Assembly: GCF_013327855.1 (NCBI RefSeq)
Contig: NZ_JABUMX010000009.1
Span: 1 to 37,590 of the forward strand
Source of the DNA: Phyllobacterium pellucidum
GTDB taxonomy: Bacteria; Pseudomonadota; Alphaproteobacteria; Rhizobiales; Rhizobiaceae
Direction of reading: 5' to 3'
Length of the DNA: 37,590 nucleotides
Shown here one piece after another: positions 16,390-26,198 of this stretch (the first letter of the stretch is position 1; every line of letters starts with the position of its first letter). The notes beneath the pieces were generated by a model that saw nothing but the letters and a program-made list of their open reading frames with translations, was not told where the DNA came from and made no database searches. The translations under genes were made by a program, and so were the position numbers.

Positions 16390-16414
16390 GGAACGATCAC
16401 ACAATACCATAGTT
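16390..16414 (+). promoter_or_regulatory. Candidate sigma EcfG promoter for the secreted protein gene
   Basis: GGAAC (16390-16394), 17 bases, then GTT (16412-16414) matches the EcfG consensus GGAAC-N16/17-CGTT except for A in place of C. Transcription would begin about 16420, leaving a leader of about 60 bases before the ATG at 16482, with GGAGAG as ribosome site. The geometry fits a working promoter better than the similar site at 5189. Confidence 0.5.
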
Positions 16415-16481
16415 AATGTTACATAACCGTCACCGCAAGTGTTCAAACTGTCCCGGCCAACGATTGAGAGGCGGAGAGCCC

Positions 16482-17057
16482 ATGAACCATCGCAAACTTC
16501 TCTACTGCAGCATCGCATTCGCCTTCCTCGCGCCGGCCTTCGCCTCAGCGCAGGAAACGAAGCAGCCGGAAAAAACGCAGGATCAGGGGCAACATCCGGC
16601 AAAACCCGCCGAACCCGCCGCCGAAGCGCAAAACCAGACCCCGCCCGAATATCTCGACAATCGCAGCACGCCGGAAACTCTGATACGATCCTACTACAAT
16701 GCCATCAACCGGCAGGAATACGCCCGCGCCTACAGCTATTATGCTCCAGACAATCCGCCCAAGCCTTTTGCCGAGTTTCAGAAGGGCTATGAGACCACGG
16801 CCTCGGTAAAAGTACTCTTCGGCAAGGCGGAGGGAGAAGGCGCCGCGGGTTCCGCCTATTGGAGCAAGCCTGTTGCCATCGAATCGACCGGCAAGGATGG
16901 CAAGATGGAAGTCTTCAACGGCTGCTATCGTTTACGGCTCGCCAATCCGGCCATCCAGGGCGTGCCCTACCTCCCTATGTCGATCCTCGACGGAACGCTG
17001 GAGAAATCCGACAAGTCGCTCGAAGAAAGCGTTCCTGAGGGCTGCGAGGCGCCCTGA
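16482..17057 (+). CDS. Secreted or periplasmic protein of unknown function
   Basis: This 191-residue protein has a clear signal peptide (MNHRKLLYCSIAFAFLAPAF, cleaved near ASAQ). It is followed by a Q/P/A/K-rich linker (about 25-55) and a folded domain that starts STPETLIRSYYNAINRQEYA, a pattern reminiscent of NTF2-like helices. Two cysteines (GCYRL and EGCEAP at the end) could form a disulfide. I recognise no named family. GGAGAG precedes the ATG. A candidate stress promoter lies upstream. It is inserted, in opposite orientation, between sufA and the rest of the suf genes, and converges on the sufT-like gene. Confidence 0.85.
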   Translation: MNHRKLLYCSIAFAFLAPAFASAQETKQPEKTQDQGQHPAKPAEPAAEAQNQTPPEYLDNRSTPETLIRSYYNAINRQEYARAYSYYAPDNPPKPFAEFQKGYETTASVKVLFGKAEGEGAAGSAYWSKPVAIESTGKDGKMEVFNGCYRLRLANPAIQGVPYLPMSILDGTLEKSDKSLEESVPEGCEAP

Positions 17058-17120
17058 CCAATTCATCGGACGGAGCCGAAGCCCGAGGGCTTGCGGCAAG
17101 CTATCCAAACAGGGAACGGA

Positions 17121-17540
17121 TTAATACCAGCCGACCGCAACCTGTGCCTCTTCCGACATCCGGTCGGGCGTCCACGGCGGATCGAAGGTCATCGTTACAT
17201 CGACGAAGCTGACGCCTTCGACGGCGCTGACCGCATCCTGGACCCATCCCGGCATTTCACCGGCCACGGGGCAGCCCGGCGCCGTTAGCGTCATCTCGAT
17301 CTTGACCGAGCGGTCATCTTCGATATCGACCTTGTAGACCAGCCCGAGTTCATAGATATCGGCGGGGATTTCCGGATCATAGACGGTTTTCAGCGCACCG
17401 ATGATGTCATCCGTCATCCGCGCCAGTTCATCGGCGGGAATAGCGGACGCCGACGCCGTGCCAACCGGCGTGTGCGCGGCATCGGCTGCAACCGTATCCT
17501 GCTTTTCAAGCGTTTCGACTTTATCGGCCATTATCATCAC
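17121..17540 (-). CDS. sufT: DUF59/MIP18 family Fe-S assembly protein (SufT-like)
   Basis: This 139-residue protein has a flexible N-terminal tail (1-40) followed by a DUF59 domain (IIGALKTVYDPEIPADIYEL, then MTLTAPGCPVAGEM with the conserved cysteine, and FDPPWTPDRMSEEAQ). Such proteins act late in Fe-S protein maturation. Its ATG at 17540 overlaps the sufS stop (TGATG), so it is translationally coupled; a second ATG at 17531 (MADKVE) may be used instead. It is the last gene of the contiguous suf operon. Confidence 0.9.
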   Translation of the reverse strand: MMIMADKVETLEKQDTVAADAAHTPVGTASASAIPADELARMTDDIIGALKTVYDPEIPADIYELGLVYKVDIEDDRSVKIEMTLTAPGCPVAGEMPGWVQDAVSAVEGVSFVDVTMTFDPPWTPDRMSEEAQVAVGWY

Positions 17541-18778
17541 CCAAAGAATTTCCGCGCTTTCTCCAGCGCATCGGCAAGAACATCGATCTCGTTTCGCGTA
17601 TTATACATGGCAAATGAGGCACGGCATGTCGACGTTACGCCAAAGCGCTTCAGAAGCGGCTGCGCACAATGCGTACCGGCACGCACCGCGACGCCGGCCC
17701 TGTCGATCACCATCGACACGTCATGGGCGTGAATGCCTTCGAGCTCGAATGAAATGATCGCGCCCTTGCCCTTTGCGTCGCCGAAAATGCGCAGCGAATT
17801 GATCTGCCGCAGACGCTCGTGGGCATAGTCGCGCAGATCCTCCTCATGCGCCAGAATAGCGCCGCGGCCGATCTTCTCGACATATTCGATCGCCGCACCA
17901 AGGCCGATCGCCTGGGCGATCGGTGGCGTACCCGCTTCGAACCGGTGCGGTGGATGGTTGTAGGTGACGATGTCTTCCGTCACCTCTTCGATCATCTCGC
18001 CGCCGCCCTGGAAGGGCCGCATCGCTTCAAGCTTTTCCTTGCGCCCGTAGAGAACGCCGATGCCCGACGGCCCGTAAATCTTGTGCCCGGTGAAAATGTA
18101 CCAGTCGCATCCAAGCTCCTGGACATCGACAGGCAGGTGCACTGCACCCTGGCTGCCATCGACCAGCACCGGAATGCCGCGAGCATGGGCGATACGGACG
18201 ATATCCTTGATCGGCGTCACCGTGCCGAGCACGTTCGACATATGCGTGATAGCGACGAGTTTGGTGCGCTCCGTCAGCCGCTTCTCGAATTCCTCGATGT
18301 GAAACGCGCCTTGATCGTCGACCGGTACCCATACGAGCTTGGCGCCCTGGCGCTCGCGAATGAAATGCCACGGCACAATGTTGGAATGATGCTCCATGAT
18401 CGACAAGACGATCTCGTCGCCCTCGCCGATATTCGGCATGCCATAGCCATAGGCGACGGTGTTGATTGCCTCCGTGGCCGACTTGGTGAAGACGATCTCG
18501 TCAACGGACGCCGCATTCAGAAAGCGGCGGACATTCTCACGCGCCTTTTCGTAGGCATCGGTCGCCGCATTGGAAAGGAAATGCAGGCCACGATGCACAT
18601 TGGCATATTCGTTGGAATAGGTATGCGTGATCGCGTCGATGACAGCCTGTGGCTTCTGTGCCGATGCACCATTGTCGAGGTAGACAAGCGGCTTGCCATA
18701 GACTTCGCGCGACAGGATCGGGAAATCGCGACGGATCGCCTCTACGTCGTAGCTGCTCGGAATGATCTTGGAGTCCAT
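17537..18778 (-). CDS. sufS: SufS-type (group II) cysteine desulfurase
   Basis: This PLP enzyme takes sulfur from cysteine for cluster assembly. It has 413 residues, with H131 in MEHHSN stacking on PLP, the Schiff-base lysine K233 in FTGHKIYGPSG, and the catalytic cysteine C371 in RAGTHCAQPL, with the short loop of group II enzymes. The ATG at 18778 gives the standard N-terminus; the frame upstream is non-coding. It follows sufD by 44 bases and overlaps the sufT-like gene. No sufE-like partner gene is in the window. Confidence 0.97.
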   Translation of the reverse strand: MDSKIIPSSYDVEAIRRDFPILSREVYGKPLVYLDNGASAQKPQAVIDAITHTYSNEYANVHRGLHFLSNAATDAYEKARENVRRFLNAASVDEIVFTKSATEAINTVAYGYGMPNIGEGDEIVLSIMEHHSNIVPWHFIRERQGAKLVWVPVDDQGAFHIEEFEKRLTERTKLVAITHMSNVLGTVTPIKDIVRIAHARGIPVLVDGSQGAVHLPVDVQELGCDWYIFTGHKIYGPSGIGVLYGRKEKLEAMRPFQGGGEMIEEVTEDIVTYNHPPHRFEAGTPPIAQAIGLGAAIEYVEKIGRGAILAHEEDLRDYAHERLRQINSLRIFGDAKGKGAIISFELEGIHAHDVSMVIDRAGVAVRAGTHCAQPLLKRFGVTSTCRASFAMYNTRNEIDVLADALEKARKFFG

Positions 18779-18822
18779 GATAGCCGCGTTATCCCGTTTT
18801 CCAGTTGACTTTGGACGATCGC

Positions 18823-20097
18823 TCAGACGTGAGCGGCCAACCACTTGTCGAGGATGCCTTCCAGCGCTTCGACCAATTCCTCGTCTTGAAGCTCTTCGAC
18901 GACCTCGGCCACGAATGCCTTGATCAGCAGCCCGCGTGCCTCGCTTTCGGGAATGCCGCGTGCCTGCAGATAGAACAGATGGTTCCCGTCGATTTCGGCA
19001 ACCGTCGCGCCATGACCGCACGCAACGTCGTCGGCAAAAATCTCAAGTTCCGGCTTGGCGTCGAATTCGCCGTCGTCGGAAAGCAGGAGCGTGTTGCAGG
19101 CCATGCGCGCATCGGTCTTCTGGGCGATCTTGTTGACCTTGATCTGGCCCTGAAAGACGCCGCGCGCCCGGTCGGTCACGACATTGCGGACGATTTCCAC
19201 CGACGTCGTGTTCTCGACGAGGTGGCCGAGCGTCATCGTCACATCCGTATGGCTGTCTCCGCCGAGCAGATTGACGCCACGCAGCTGGAAATCGCAGCCC
19301 TCGCCCTGGGCAAGCACATGCACTTCCTGGCGAACGAGCTTGCCGCCGGCATTGACGACATAGAGGTTGAGCTTGGCGTTCCTGCCGATGGTCGCAATGA
19401 ACTGGGCTAGCTGGGTCGACTGTTCGCTATGCTCGCGCAGGATGATCCAGGTAATTTCGCAATCGTCAGCGACGGTGACATTGCTGATGCTCGTCGAGAA
19501 ACCGTCGCCCTCGCCGCCTGCCTGGCGCTCGATGACCGTAGCCTTGGCGCCCTTGCCGAATTTGACCGGAAACCGGACGTGGCCCTGGCCGCGCGTCTGA
19601 ATATTCTGGAGTTCGAGCGGTGCTCCGAGTTCGATGCCTTCGGCAATCGACACAGCCCAGCCATCGGTAACATAGGCTGCGTTGATCTGGCCGATCGTGT
19701 CATCGCCATCACGGATGGCAAGGTCGCCAATGACCGATCCCTCCGACAGCTTCTCGCTGAACTTCTGGAATTCGACGCCATCAACTCTGGGTGCAACCAG
19801 GCTGACGCCGTTCGAAACCGCGGCAATGGCTGAGCCGGAGATAATCGGCGGCAATGCATTGGTGCCAGCAGCGCTGTCATAGGGCGCAACGCTGCGCAGC
19901 AGCGTCCGCAAATCGGTATAGTGCCAGGCTTCGACACGGCGCGAGGGCAGGCCCTGCTCCTTCAGCGCCTCAATGGCATTGTCGCGGGCGCTGGAGATCT
20001 CGCCATCGCCCGGCAGTTCGCCCATCCGGTCGACAAAGGCGTCGACCAGCGCGGCTTCCGCGGCCGTGGGCTGGCGTCTTGCGTGAACATTCATCAT
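18823..20097 (-). CDS. sufD: SufD, scaffold subunit of the SufBC2D complex
   Basis: This 424-residue beta-helix protein is a SufB paralogue that dimerises with SufB and anchors one SufC. Signs include SRRVEAWHYTDLRTLL near the N-terminus, the helix core (FQGQIKVNKIAQKTDARMAC, then NTLLLSDDGEFDAKPELEIF), and CGHGATVAEIDGNHLFYLQA, whose histidine corresponds to the one implicated in cluster assembly in E. coli SufD. It ends with the usual ARGLLIKAFVAEVVEEL. It starts eight bases after the sufC stop. Confidence 0.97.
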   Translation of the reverse strand: MMNVHARRQPTAAEAALVDAFVDRMGELPGDGEISSARDNAIEALKEQGLPSRRVEAWHYTDLRTLLRSVAPYDSAAGTNALPPIISGSAIAAVSNGVSLVAPRVDGVEFQKFSEKLSEGSVIGDLAIRDGDDTIGQINAAYVTDGWAVSIAEGIELGAPLELQNIQTRGQGHVRFPVKFGKGAKATVIERQAGGEGDGFSTSISNVTVADDCEITWIILREHSEQSTQLAQFIATIGRNAKLNLYVVNAGGKLVRQEVHVLAQGEGCDFQLRGVNLLGGDSHTDVTMTLGHLVENTTSVEIVRNVVTDRARGVFQGQIKVNKIAQKTDARMACNTLLLSDDGEFDAKPELEIFADDVACGHGATVAEIDGNHLFYLQARGIPESEARGLLIKAFVAEVVEELQDEELVEALEGILDKWLAAHV

Positions 20098-20105
20098 GAC
20101 GCTCC

Positions 20106-20861
<756 letters not shown>

Positions 20862-20862
20862 T

Positions 20863-20931
20863 TCATAGTTCCTTCGTATTCCAGCGGGACCAGCAAACAG
20901 GCGATCCTCCGCTCAATTTTATTTCCAGCAT
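20863..20931 (-). CDS. 22-codon upstream ORF with a copy of the sufC start
   Basis: An ATG at 20931 opens 22 codons (MLEIKLSGGSPVCWSRWNTK, then EL) and stops in TGA three bases from the sufC ATG. Its first 11 bases are identical to the start of sufC, so both begin MLEI. No strong ribosome site precedes it. It may be a coupling leader for sufC or a decayed partial duplication; there is no evidence that the peptide itself matters. Confidence 0.3.
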   Translation of the reverse strand: MLEIKLSGGSPVCWSRWNTKEL

Positions 20932-20951
20932 GGATAGCCTGTCGCCATCCC

Positions 20952-21157
20952 TCAATTCGAATTATCGCCGCTCAGGCTTTTCAGGCGCTCGACCACGGAA
21001 GCAAGCTCCTTGCGGGCCCGGATCAGTTCAGGTTCAAGCACACGTTCGGTCGCCGTGGACGAGCGCGCCAGCGTATCCGTCAATTCCTCGATGACTTCGC
21101 CAAGCTCTTCATAGCGCCGGCGCAACCTGTCGAGCTCTTCCTTCGTGGCGATGACCA

Positions 21158-21158
<1 letters not shown>
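20952..21158 (-). CDS. 68-residue coiled-coil protein encoded between sufB and sufC
   Basis: The ATG overlaps the sufB stop codon (TAATG), so translation is coupled. The protein is almost wholly helical and charged: TKEELDRLRRRYEELGEVIE and then PELIRARKELASVVERLKSL show a heptad-like spacing of L, I and V. It has no cysteine, membrane span or signal peptide. I recognise no named family. Its place inside the suf operon suggests a role with SufBCD, for example as an assembly or regulatory adaptor, but that is inference. Confidence 0.85.
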
Positions 21159-22684
<1,526 letters not shown>

Positions 22685-22776
22685 TGGCGTTCTCCATCCA
22701 CGCGGGGTTCAAGGTCCCGCAGTTGCAAACGTCAAGGCGTATGTCGTCTTGAATATTTGCTCCGTATGTAGTGCGC

Positions 22777-22788
22777 AATCGCGCGATT
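22777..22788. promoter_or_regulatory. Perfect palindrome upstream of sufB
   Basis: AATCGCGCGATT is a perfect 12-bp palindrome lying 93 bases upstream of the sufB ATG. On the minus strand it precedes and slightly overlaps a possible -35 (TTGCGC), with TATTCA 17 bases further on as a poor -10. It could be an operator for a sufB-proximal promoter. This rests on symmetry and position only. Confidence 0.3.
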
Positions 22789-22794
22789 TAACAC

Positions 22795-22815
22795 CCGGCT
22801 GACGCCGGATTTTTT
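22795..22815 (+). terminator. Rho-independent terminator-like element on the plus strand
   Basis: CCGGC-TGAC-GCCGG followed by ATTTTTT forms a compact G/C stem of five pairs, a four-base loop and a six-U tail in plus-strand RNA. No plus-strand gene lies upstream of it; the nearest sequence is the sufB leader read in antisense. It may end an unannotated small or antisense RNA. Confidence 0.5.
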
Positions 22816-22848
22816 CGGTTATCGACCGTCAACCTTGGTCGATAGCCG
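22816..22848. repeat. Strong hairpin just after the NifS-like gene
   Basis: CGGTTATCGACC (22816-22827) pairs with GGTCGATAGCCG (22837-22848) with one G-T pair and a nine-base loop. On the minus strand it starts seven bases after the stop codon of the NifS-like gene. It is followed there by A6, not U6, so it is not a canonical terminator. It may set the relative amounts of the desulfurase message and the sufB message. Confidence 0.6.
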
Positions 22849-22854
22849 GAATTT

Positions 22855-24030
22855 CTAGGCCGCATCCACGGCAACAGGTTTCGAGCGGTCGCGGCGTGCG
22901 ACGATTTTGGCCAATGCGTGGAGAAACGACGCAACGTCGCTTTCATCCGTGTCGGACGCTGTCGAAACTCTGAGAGCACCGGTGCCGCCACCAAAACCCA
23001 TGGCGGCAAGCACATGGCTGGGGCCGACCTTGCCCGAAGAACAGGCGGACCCCGCCGATAGCGCGATTCCCGCAAGATCGAAAGCGATCTGCACGGTTTC
23101 CGCCTTCATGTCGCTCAGCGAAAAGAAGGTCGTATTCGGCAAGCGGTTGGCTCCCTCGCCATGGATGATGGCATCTGGCGCGATGGACTTGATACCCTGC
23201 TCGATGGCGTCGCGCGTTTTGAAGGACCAGCCTTCGGCATTCAGACGCTTGGTCGCAACTTCTGCCGCGGCGCCAAAACCTGCAATGACCGGCAGGGCTT
23301 CAGTGCCGGCCCGATGACCCTTTTCCTGGCCACCACCGCGCACAAGCGCACGCGGCATGACCAGATCGGCCACGGCCACAATGGCGCCGACGCCCTTTGG
23401 ACCACCGATCTTGTGTGAAGACAGGATGAGATAGTCTGCCGAAGTATCGGATATATTGAGCGGAATCCGTCCGGCCGCCTGAACCGCATCAACCACGAAC
23501 AGGCCTCCGGACGCTTTCAAGACCTTACCGATCTCGGCAGTCGGCTGGATAACACCGGTCTCGTTGTTCGCAGCCTGGACGGCCACCAGCGGCAGCCCCG
23601 CGCTCCTATCGTGGGCCTCAAGGGCGCCGCGCAGGAAATCGCTATCAAGGATGCCGTTGGCATCAACAGGAACAATAGTGATCTGATCGGCGGGAAACTG
23701 GCCGCCTGCGAGAATGCACGGATGCTCGCTCGCACTTGCATAGAGATGCGAAAGGCGCATCGGCGCCCGTCCCATCATGAAATGCGGGGTCAGGAGGGTT
23801 GAAGCTGCCTCGGTTGCACCCGATGTAAAGAACACGTGGTCGGGCTTTGCGGCGACAAGCGCGGCGACATTCCGGCGAGCGGTTTCCAGAATGGCCTTTG
23901 CCGCCCGGCCTTCCTGGTGAACGGACGATGGATTACCCGTCTGCATGAGCGCCTGGACGACAGCATCGCGAGCCACCGGGATCAGCGGCGCGCTTGCATT
24001 GTAGTCCAAATAGGCGCGATTGCCGGCCAT
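22855..24030 (-). CDS. IscS/NifS-type (group I) cysteine desulfurase
   Basis: This 391-residue PLP enzyme has H103 in SASEHPCIL, the PLP lysine K207 in LSSHKIGGPKGVGA, and the catalytic cysteine C330 in ALSAGSACSSGKVGPSH, set in the longer loop of group I enzymes. That marks it as a different type from SufS at 17537. The ATG at 24030 has AAGGA eight bases upstream; the longer upstream frame is discarded. It is the first gene of the suf cluster, downstream of a dyad that resembles an Irr site. It probably gives a second sulfur source within the same operon. No iscR gene is in the window. Confidence 0.93.
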   Translation of the reverse strand: MAGNRAYLDYNASAPLIPVARDAVVQALMQTGNPSSVHQEGRAAKAILETARRNVAALVAAKPDHVFFTSGATEAASTLLTPHFMMGRAPMRLSHLYASASEHPCILAGGQFPADQITIVPVDANGILDSDFLRGALEAHDRSAGLPLVAVQAANNETGVIQPTAEIGKVLKASGGLFVVDAVQAAGRIPLNISDTSADYLILSSHKIGGPKGVGAIVAVADLVMPRALVRGGGQEKGHRAGTEALPVIAGFGAAAEVATKRLNAEGWSFKTRDAIEQGIKSIAPDAIIHGEGANRLPNTTFFSLSDMKAETVQIAFDLAGIALSAGSACSSGKVGPSHVLAAMGFGGGTGALRVSTASDTDESDVASFLHALAKIVARRDRSKPVAVDAA

Positions 24031-24139
24031 GGGTGGTCCTTGATCCTGTTCTTTATGAACACCGCGCTGCACAAAGCGCAATTTCCTTGAATTTTTGCCT
24101 CGGAACAGCCTATTAAGCCGCTTCGAGCAAAAATTCTAT

Positions 24140-24166
24140 ACCAGTTTTGAACGGTTCTAAACTGGT
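24140..24166. promoter_or_regulatory. 27-bp dyad resembling an iron-control element (Irr box)
   Basis: ACCAGTTTTGAAC (24140-24152), a central G, then GTTCTAAACTGGT (24154-24166) is symmetrical at 12 of 13 positions per arm. On the minus strand its core reads TTTAGAAC-C-GTTCAAAA, close to the ICE/Irr motif of rhizobia (TTTAGAA-N-TTCTAAA type). It lies 109 bases upstream of the NifS-like start and 70 bases upstream of the divergent hydrolase gene. Iron control of suf genes by Irr/RirA is established in rhizobia; binding here is inferred. Confidence 0.65.
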
Positions 24167-24236
24167 TTTATGGGCGCAGTTGGTTGCCGTCAAGTCCGGT
24201 CAACTACAACCGCCTGTGGCAAAGAGTGGAGTATAC

Positions 24237-24911
24237 ATGCCTGAAGTAATTTTCAATGGACCAGCGGGCCGTCTCGAGGGCAGATATCAGCCTTCGACGG
24301 AAAAAAACGCGCCGATCGCGATTGTCCTCCACCCTCATCCACAATTCGGCGGCACGATGAACAACAAGATCGTCTACGATCTGTTTTACATGTTCCAGCA
24401 GCGTGGCTTCACGACCTTGCGCTTCAACTTCCGCGGCATCGGTCGCAGCCAGGGCGAATTCGATCATGGTTCGGGGGAATTGTCGGACGCCGCCGGCGCG
24501 CTCGACTGGGTGCAGTCGCTGCATCCGGACTCGAAGACCTGCTGGGTGGCAGGCTATTCGTTCGGCGCGTGGATCGGCATGCAGCTCCTGATGCGCCGGC
24601 CGGAGATCGAGGGTTTCATCTCCGTCGCGCCGCAGCCCAACACCTATGATTTCTCGTTCCTCGCACCCTGCCCCTCATCCGGCCTGATCCTTCACGGCGA
24701 CCAGGACAAGGTGGCACCGCCCAAGGACGTGCAAGGTCTGGTCGACAAGCTGAAGACCCAGAAGGGCATTACGATCACGCAAAAGACCATGGTCGGCGCT
24801 AACCATTTCTTCTCCGGCATGACCGATGAAGTCATTGCCGAATGTTCGGACTATCTGGACCGCCGCCTGAACGGCGAACTAGTTGAAGCCAAGCCGAAAC
24901 GGCTGCGATAA
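24237..24911 (+). CDS. Alpha/beta hydrolase (DUF-type, dienelactone-hydrolase-like)
   Basis: This 224-residue cytoplasmic hydrolase has the HPHPQFGGTMNN oxyanion region, the FNFRGIGRSQGEFDHGSGE segment, and the nucleophile-elbow position AGYSFGAWIG (GYSFG). The acid lies in LILHGDQDKVAP and the histidine in VGANHFFSG. The substrate is unknown. The ATG at 24237 has GGAG six bases upstream; the longer frame is non-coding. It is divergent from the suf cluster and shares the intergenic region with the Irr-like dyad, so it might be co-regulated by iron. Confidence 0.9.
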   Translation: MPEVIFNGPAGRLEGRYQPSTEKNAPIAIVLHPHPQFGGTMNNKIVYDLFYMFQQRGFTTLRFNFRGIGRSQGEFDHGSGELSDAAGALDWVQSLHPDSKTCWVAGYSFGAWIGMQLLMRRPEIEGFISVAPQPNTYDFSFLAPCPSSGLILHGDQDKVAPPKDVQGLVDKLKTQKGITITQKTMVGANHFFSGMTDEVIAECSDYLDRRLNGELVEAKPKRLR

Positions 24912-24928
24912 CGGGCTCCAAGACTACG

Positions 24929-24953
24929 GATCCTCGGGACAGGCCCGAGGATC
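24929..24953. repeat. REP-like palindrome between convergent genes
   Basis: GATCCTCGGG (24929-24938) and CCCGAGGATC (24944-24953) form a perfect 10-bp stem with a five-base loop. It sits between the ends of the hydrolase and anmK genes. Similar CCTCGGG-CCCGAGG palindromes are scattered in many Rhizobiales genomes. It may serve as a shared terminator or mRNA-stabilising structure, but no U-tract follows. Confidence 0.65.
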
Positions 24954-24967
24954 ATGGTGAGCCGGAT

Positions 24968-26098
24968 CTACCTCCGACCGGCAATTACCCCGCCCGACAC
25001 CGGCACTTTGCAGCCCGTCGTCGTCGGCCAGGTCAAGGGCAGCCCGTCGAGTGCACGAACGGCGAGGTAGGCCCAGGCCTCAGCCTCCATCGAATCACCA
25101 TTGAAACCCAAATCTTCGGCGGCGACGACCTTCGCGCCCGAAAGCCGCGCGCCTTCCGCCAGATCCTTCAGGATCGTTGCGTTCTTTCGCCCGCCGCCGC
25201 ATATGATCCAGAGCGACGGCGTTTCAGGTGCATAGGCGCCCGCCTTCAAGATGGCGTCGGCCGTCACTCTCGCCAGCGTTCGCGCCCCATCAGCAAGCTC
25301 GGCATTTCCGAGTTCCTCCAGGGTAAAATCATTGCGGTCCAGCGATTTCGGCGGCCGCAAATTGAAGAACGGTTTCGTCAGATAGCGTGTCACGGCCGCG
25401 CCCACGATCTCGCCCTCACTCGCAATGGCGCCGCCGGCATCATAGGCAATCCCGGCGCGGTCCTCGACCCACTGATCAATCAGCGTATTGCCCGGTCCCG
25501 TATCGAAAGCGATCGGATCGCCCTTCGAAGGCACGATCGTCACATTGGAAATACCGCCGATGTTGACGAAGACCACCGGCCGGCCGTGGCTGAGTTCAGC
25601 GGGAACATGCCGCGCAAGCGCACTGTGATAGGCCGGCACCAGCGGCGCACCCTGACCGCCATGCACCATATCGTTGGCACGCATGTCGTAGACGACGGGA
25701 ATGCCGGTCACTTTGGCAAGAAGTTCTCCGTTACCCAATTGGACAGTCAAGCCTTCGCCTGGTCGATGCAAAACCGTCTGGCCATGAAACCCAATAATAT
25801 CAACGTCTTTCGCTTCGATGTTCTGACCGGACAGAAACTGCCTCACGGCATTGCCGTGCCGCCGCGTCAGCTCTTCTTCGATCTGCGCGAGCATTCCCGG
25901 CCGCTCATCGCGCCGATGCATGGCCTTAGCCTCGCTGAGCGACGCTTCAATGCGGCGGCGGAATGCGGTCTCGTAGGGCGTGAAGCCGGACGGGCCCCGC
26001 ACGACATCGCCGCCCCCATCAGTTTCGACGAGCGCGATATCGATACCGTCCATCGACGTTCCGCTCATCAGCCCGATTGCACGCCGTATTGCCGCCAA
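24968..26098 (-). CDS. anmK: Anhydro-N-acetylmuramic acid kinase
   Basis: It phosphorylates and opens 1,6-anhydro-MurNAc during recycling of cell-wall fragments. The 376-residue protein starts with the ATP-binding IGLMSGTSMDGIDIAL and has VDIIGFHGQTVLHRP, VVYDMRANDMVHGGQGAPLV, FVNIGGISN, AFDTGPGN and IICGGGRKN, all family hallmarks. It is divergent from tyrS, as often seen in alphaproteobacteria. It fits the cell-wall theme of the right part of the window. Confidence 0.97.
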   Translation of the reverse strand: MAAIRRAIGLMSGTSMDGIDIALVETDGGGDVVRGPSGFTPYETAFRRRIEASLSEAKAMHRRDERPGMLAQIEEELTRRHGNAVRQFLSGQNIEAKDVDIIGFHGQTVLHRPGEGLTVQLGNGELLAKVTGIPVVYDMRANDMVHGGQGAPLVPAYHSALARHVPAELSHGRPVVFVNIGGISNVTIVPSKGDPIAFDTGPGNTLIDQWVEDRAGIAYDAGGAIASEGEIVGAAVTRYLTKPFFNLRPPKSLDRNDFTLEELGNAELADGARTLARVTADAILKAGAYAPETPSLWIICGGGRKNATILKDLAEGARLSGAKVVAAEDLGFNGDSMEAEAWAYLAVRALDGLPLTWPTTTGCKVPVSGGVIAGRR

Positions 26099-26198
26099 GA
26101 CACTGCCTTTCTTGTGATTCGATTGAGAATGATGTTAAACGGCACCGTCTGTTAAGGCACATGCTTTGTGCCGTTTGATTCAATCAGGAAAACCCGAA

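Noticed and set aside
17819..18808. 329-codon plus-strand frame opposite sufS
   Set aside because: It is a shadow of the sufS reading frame and has no recognisable domain.
26101..26198. T-box or other riboswitch in the tyrS leader
   Set aside because: The leader has only a short GGCACA/TGTGCC hairpin and no T-box sequence, specifier loop or terminator.
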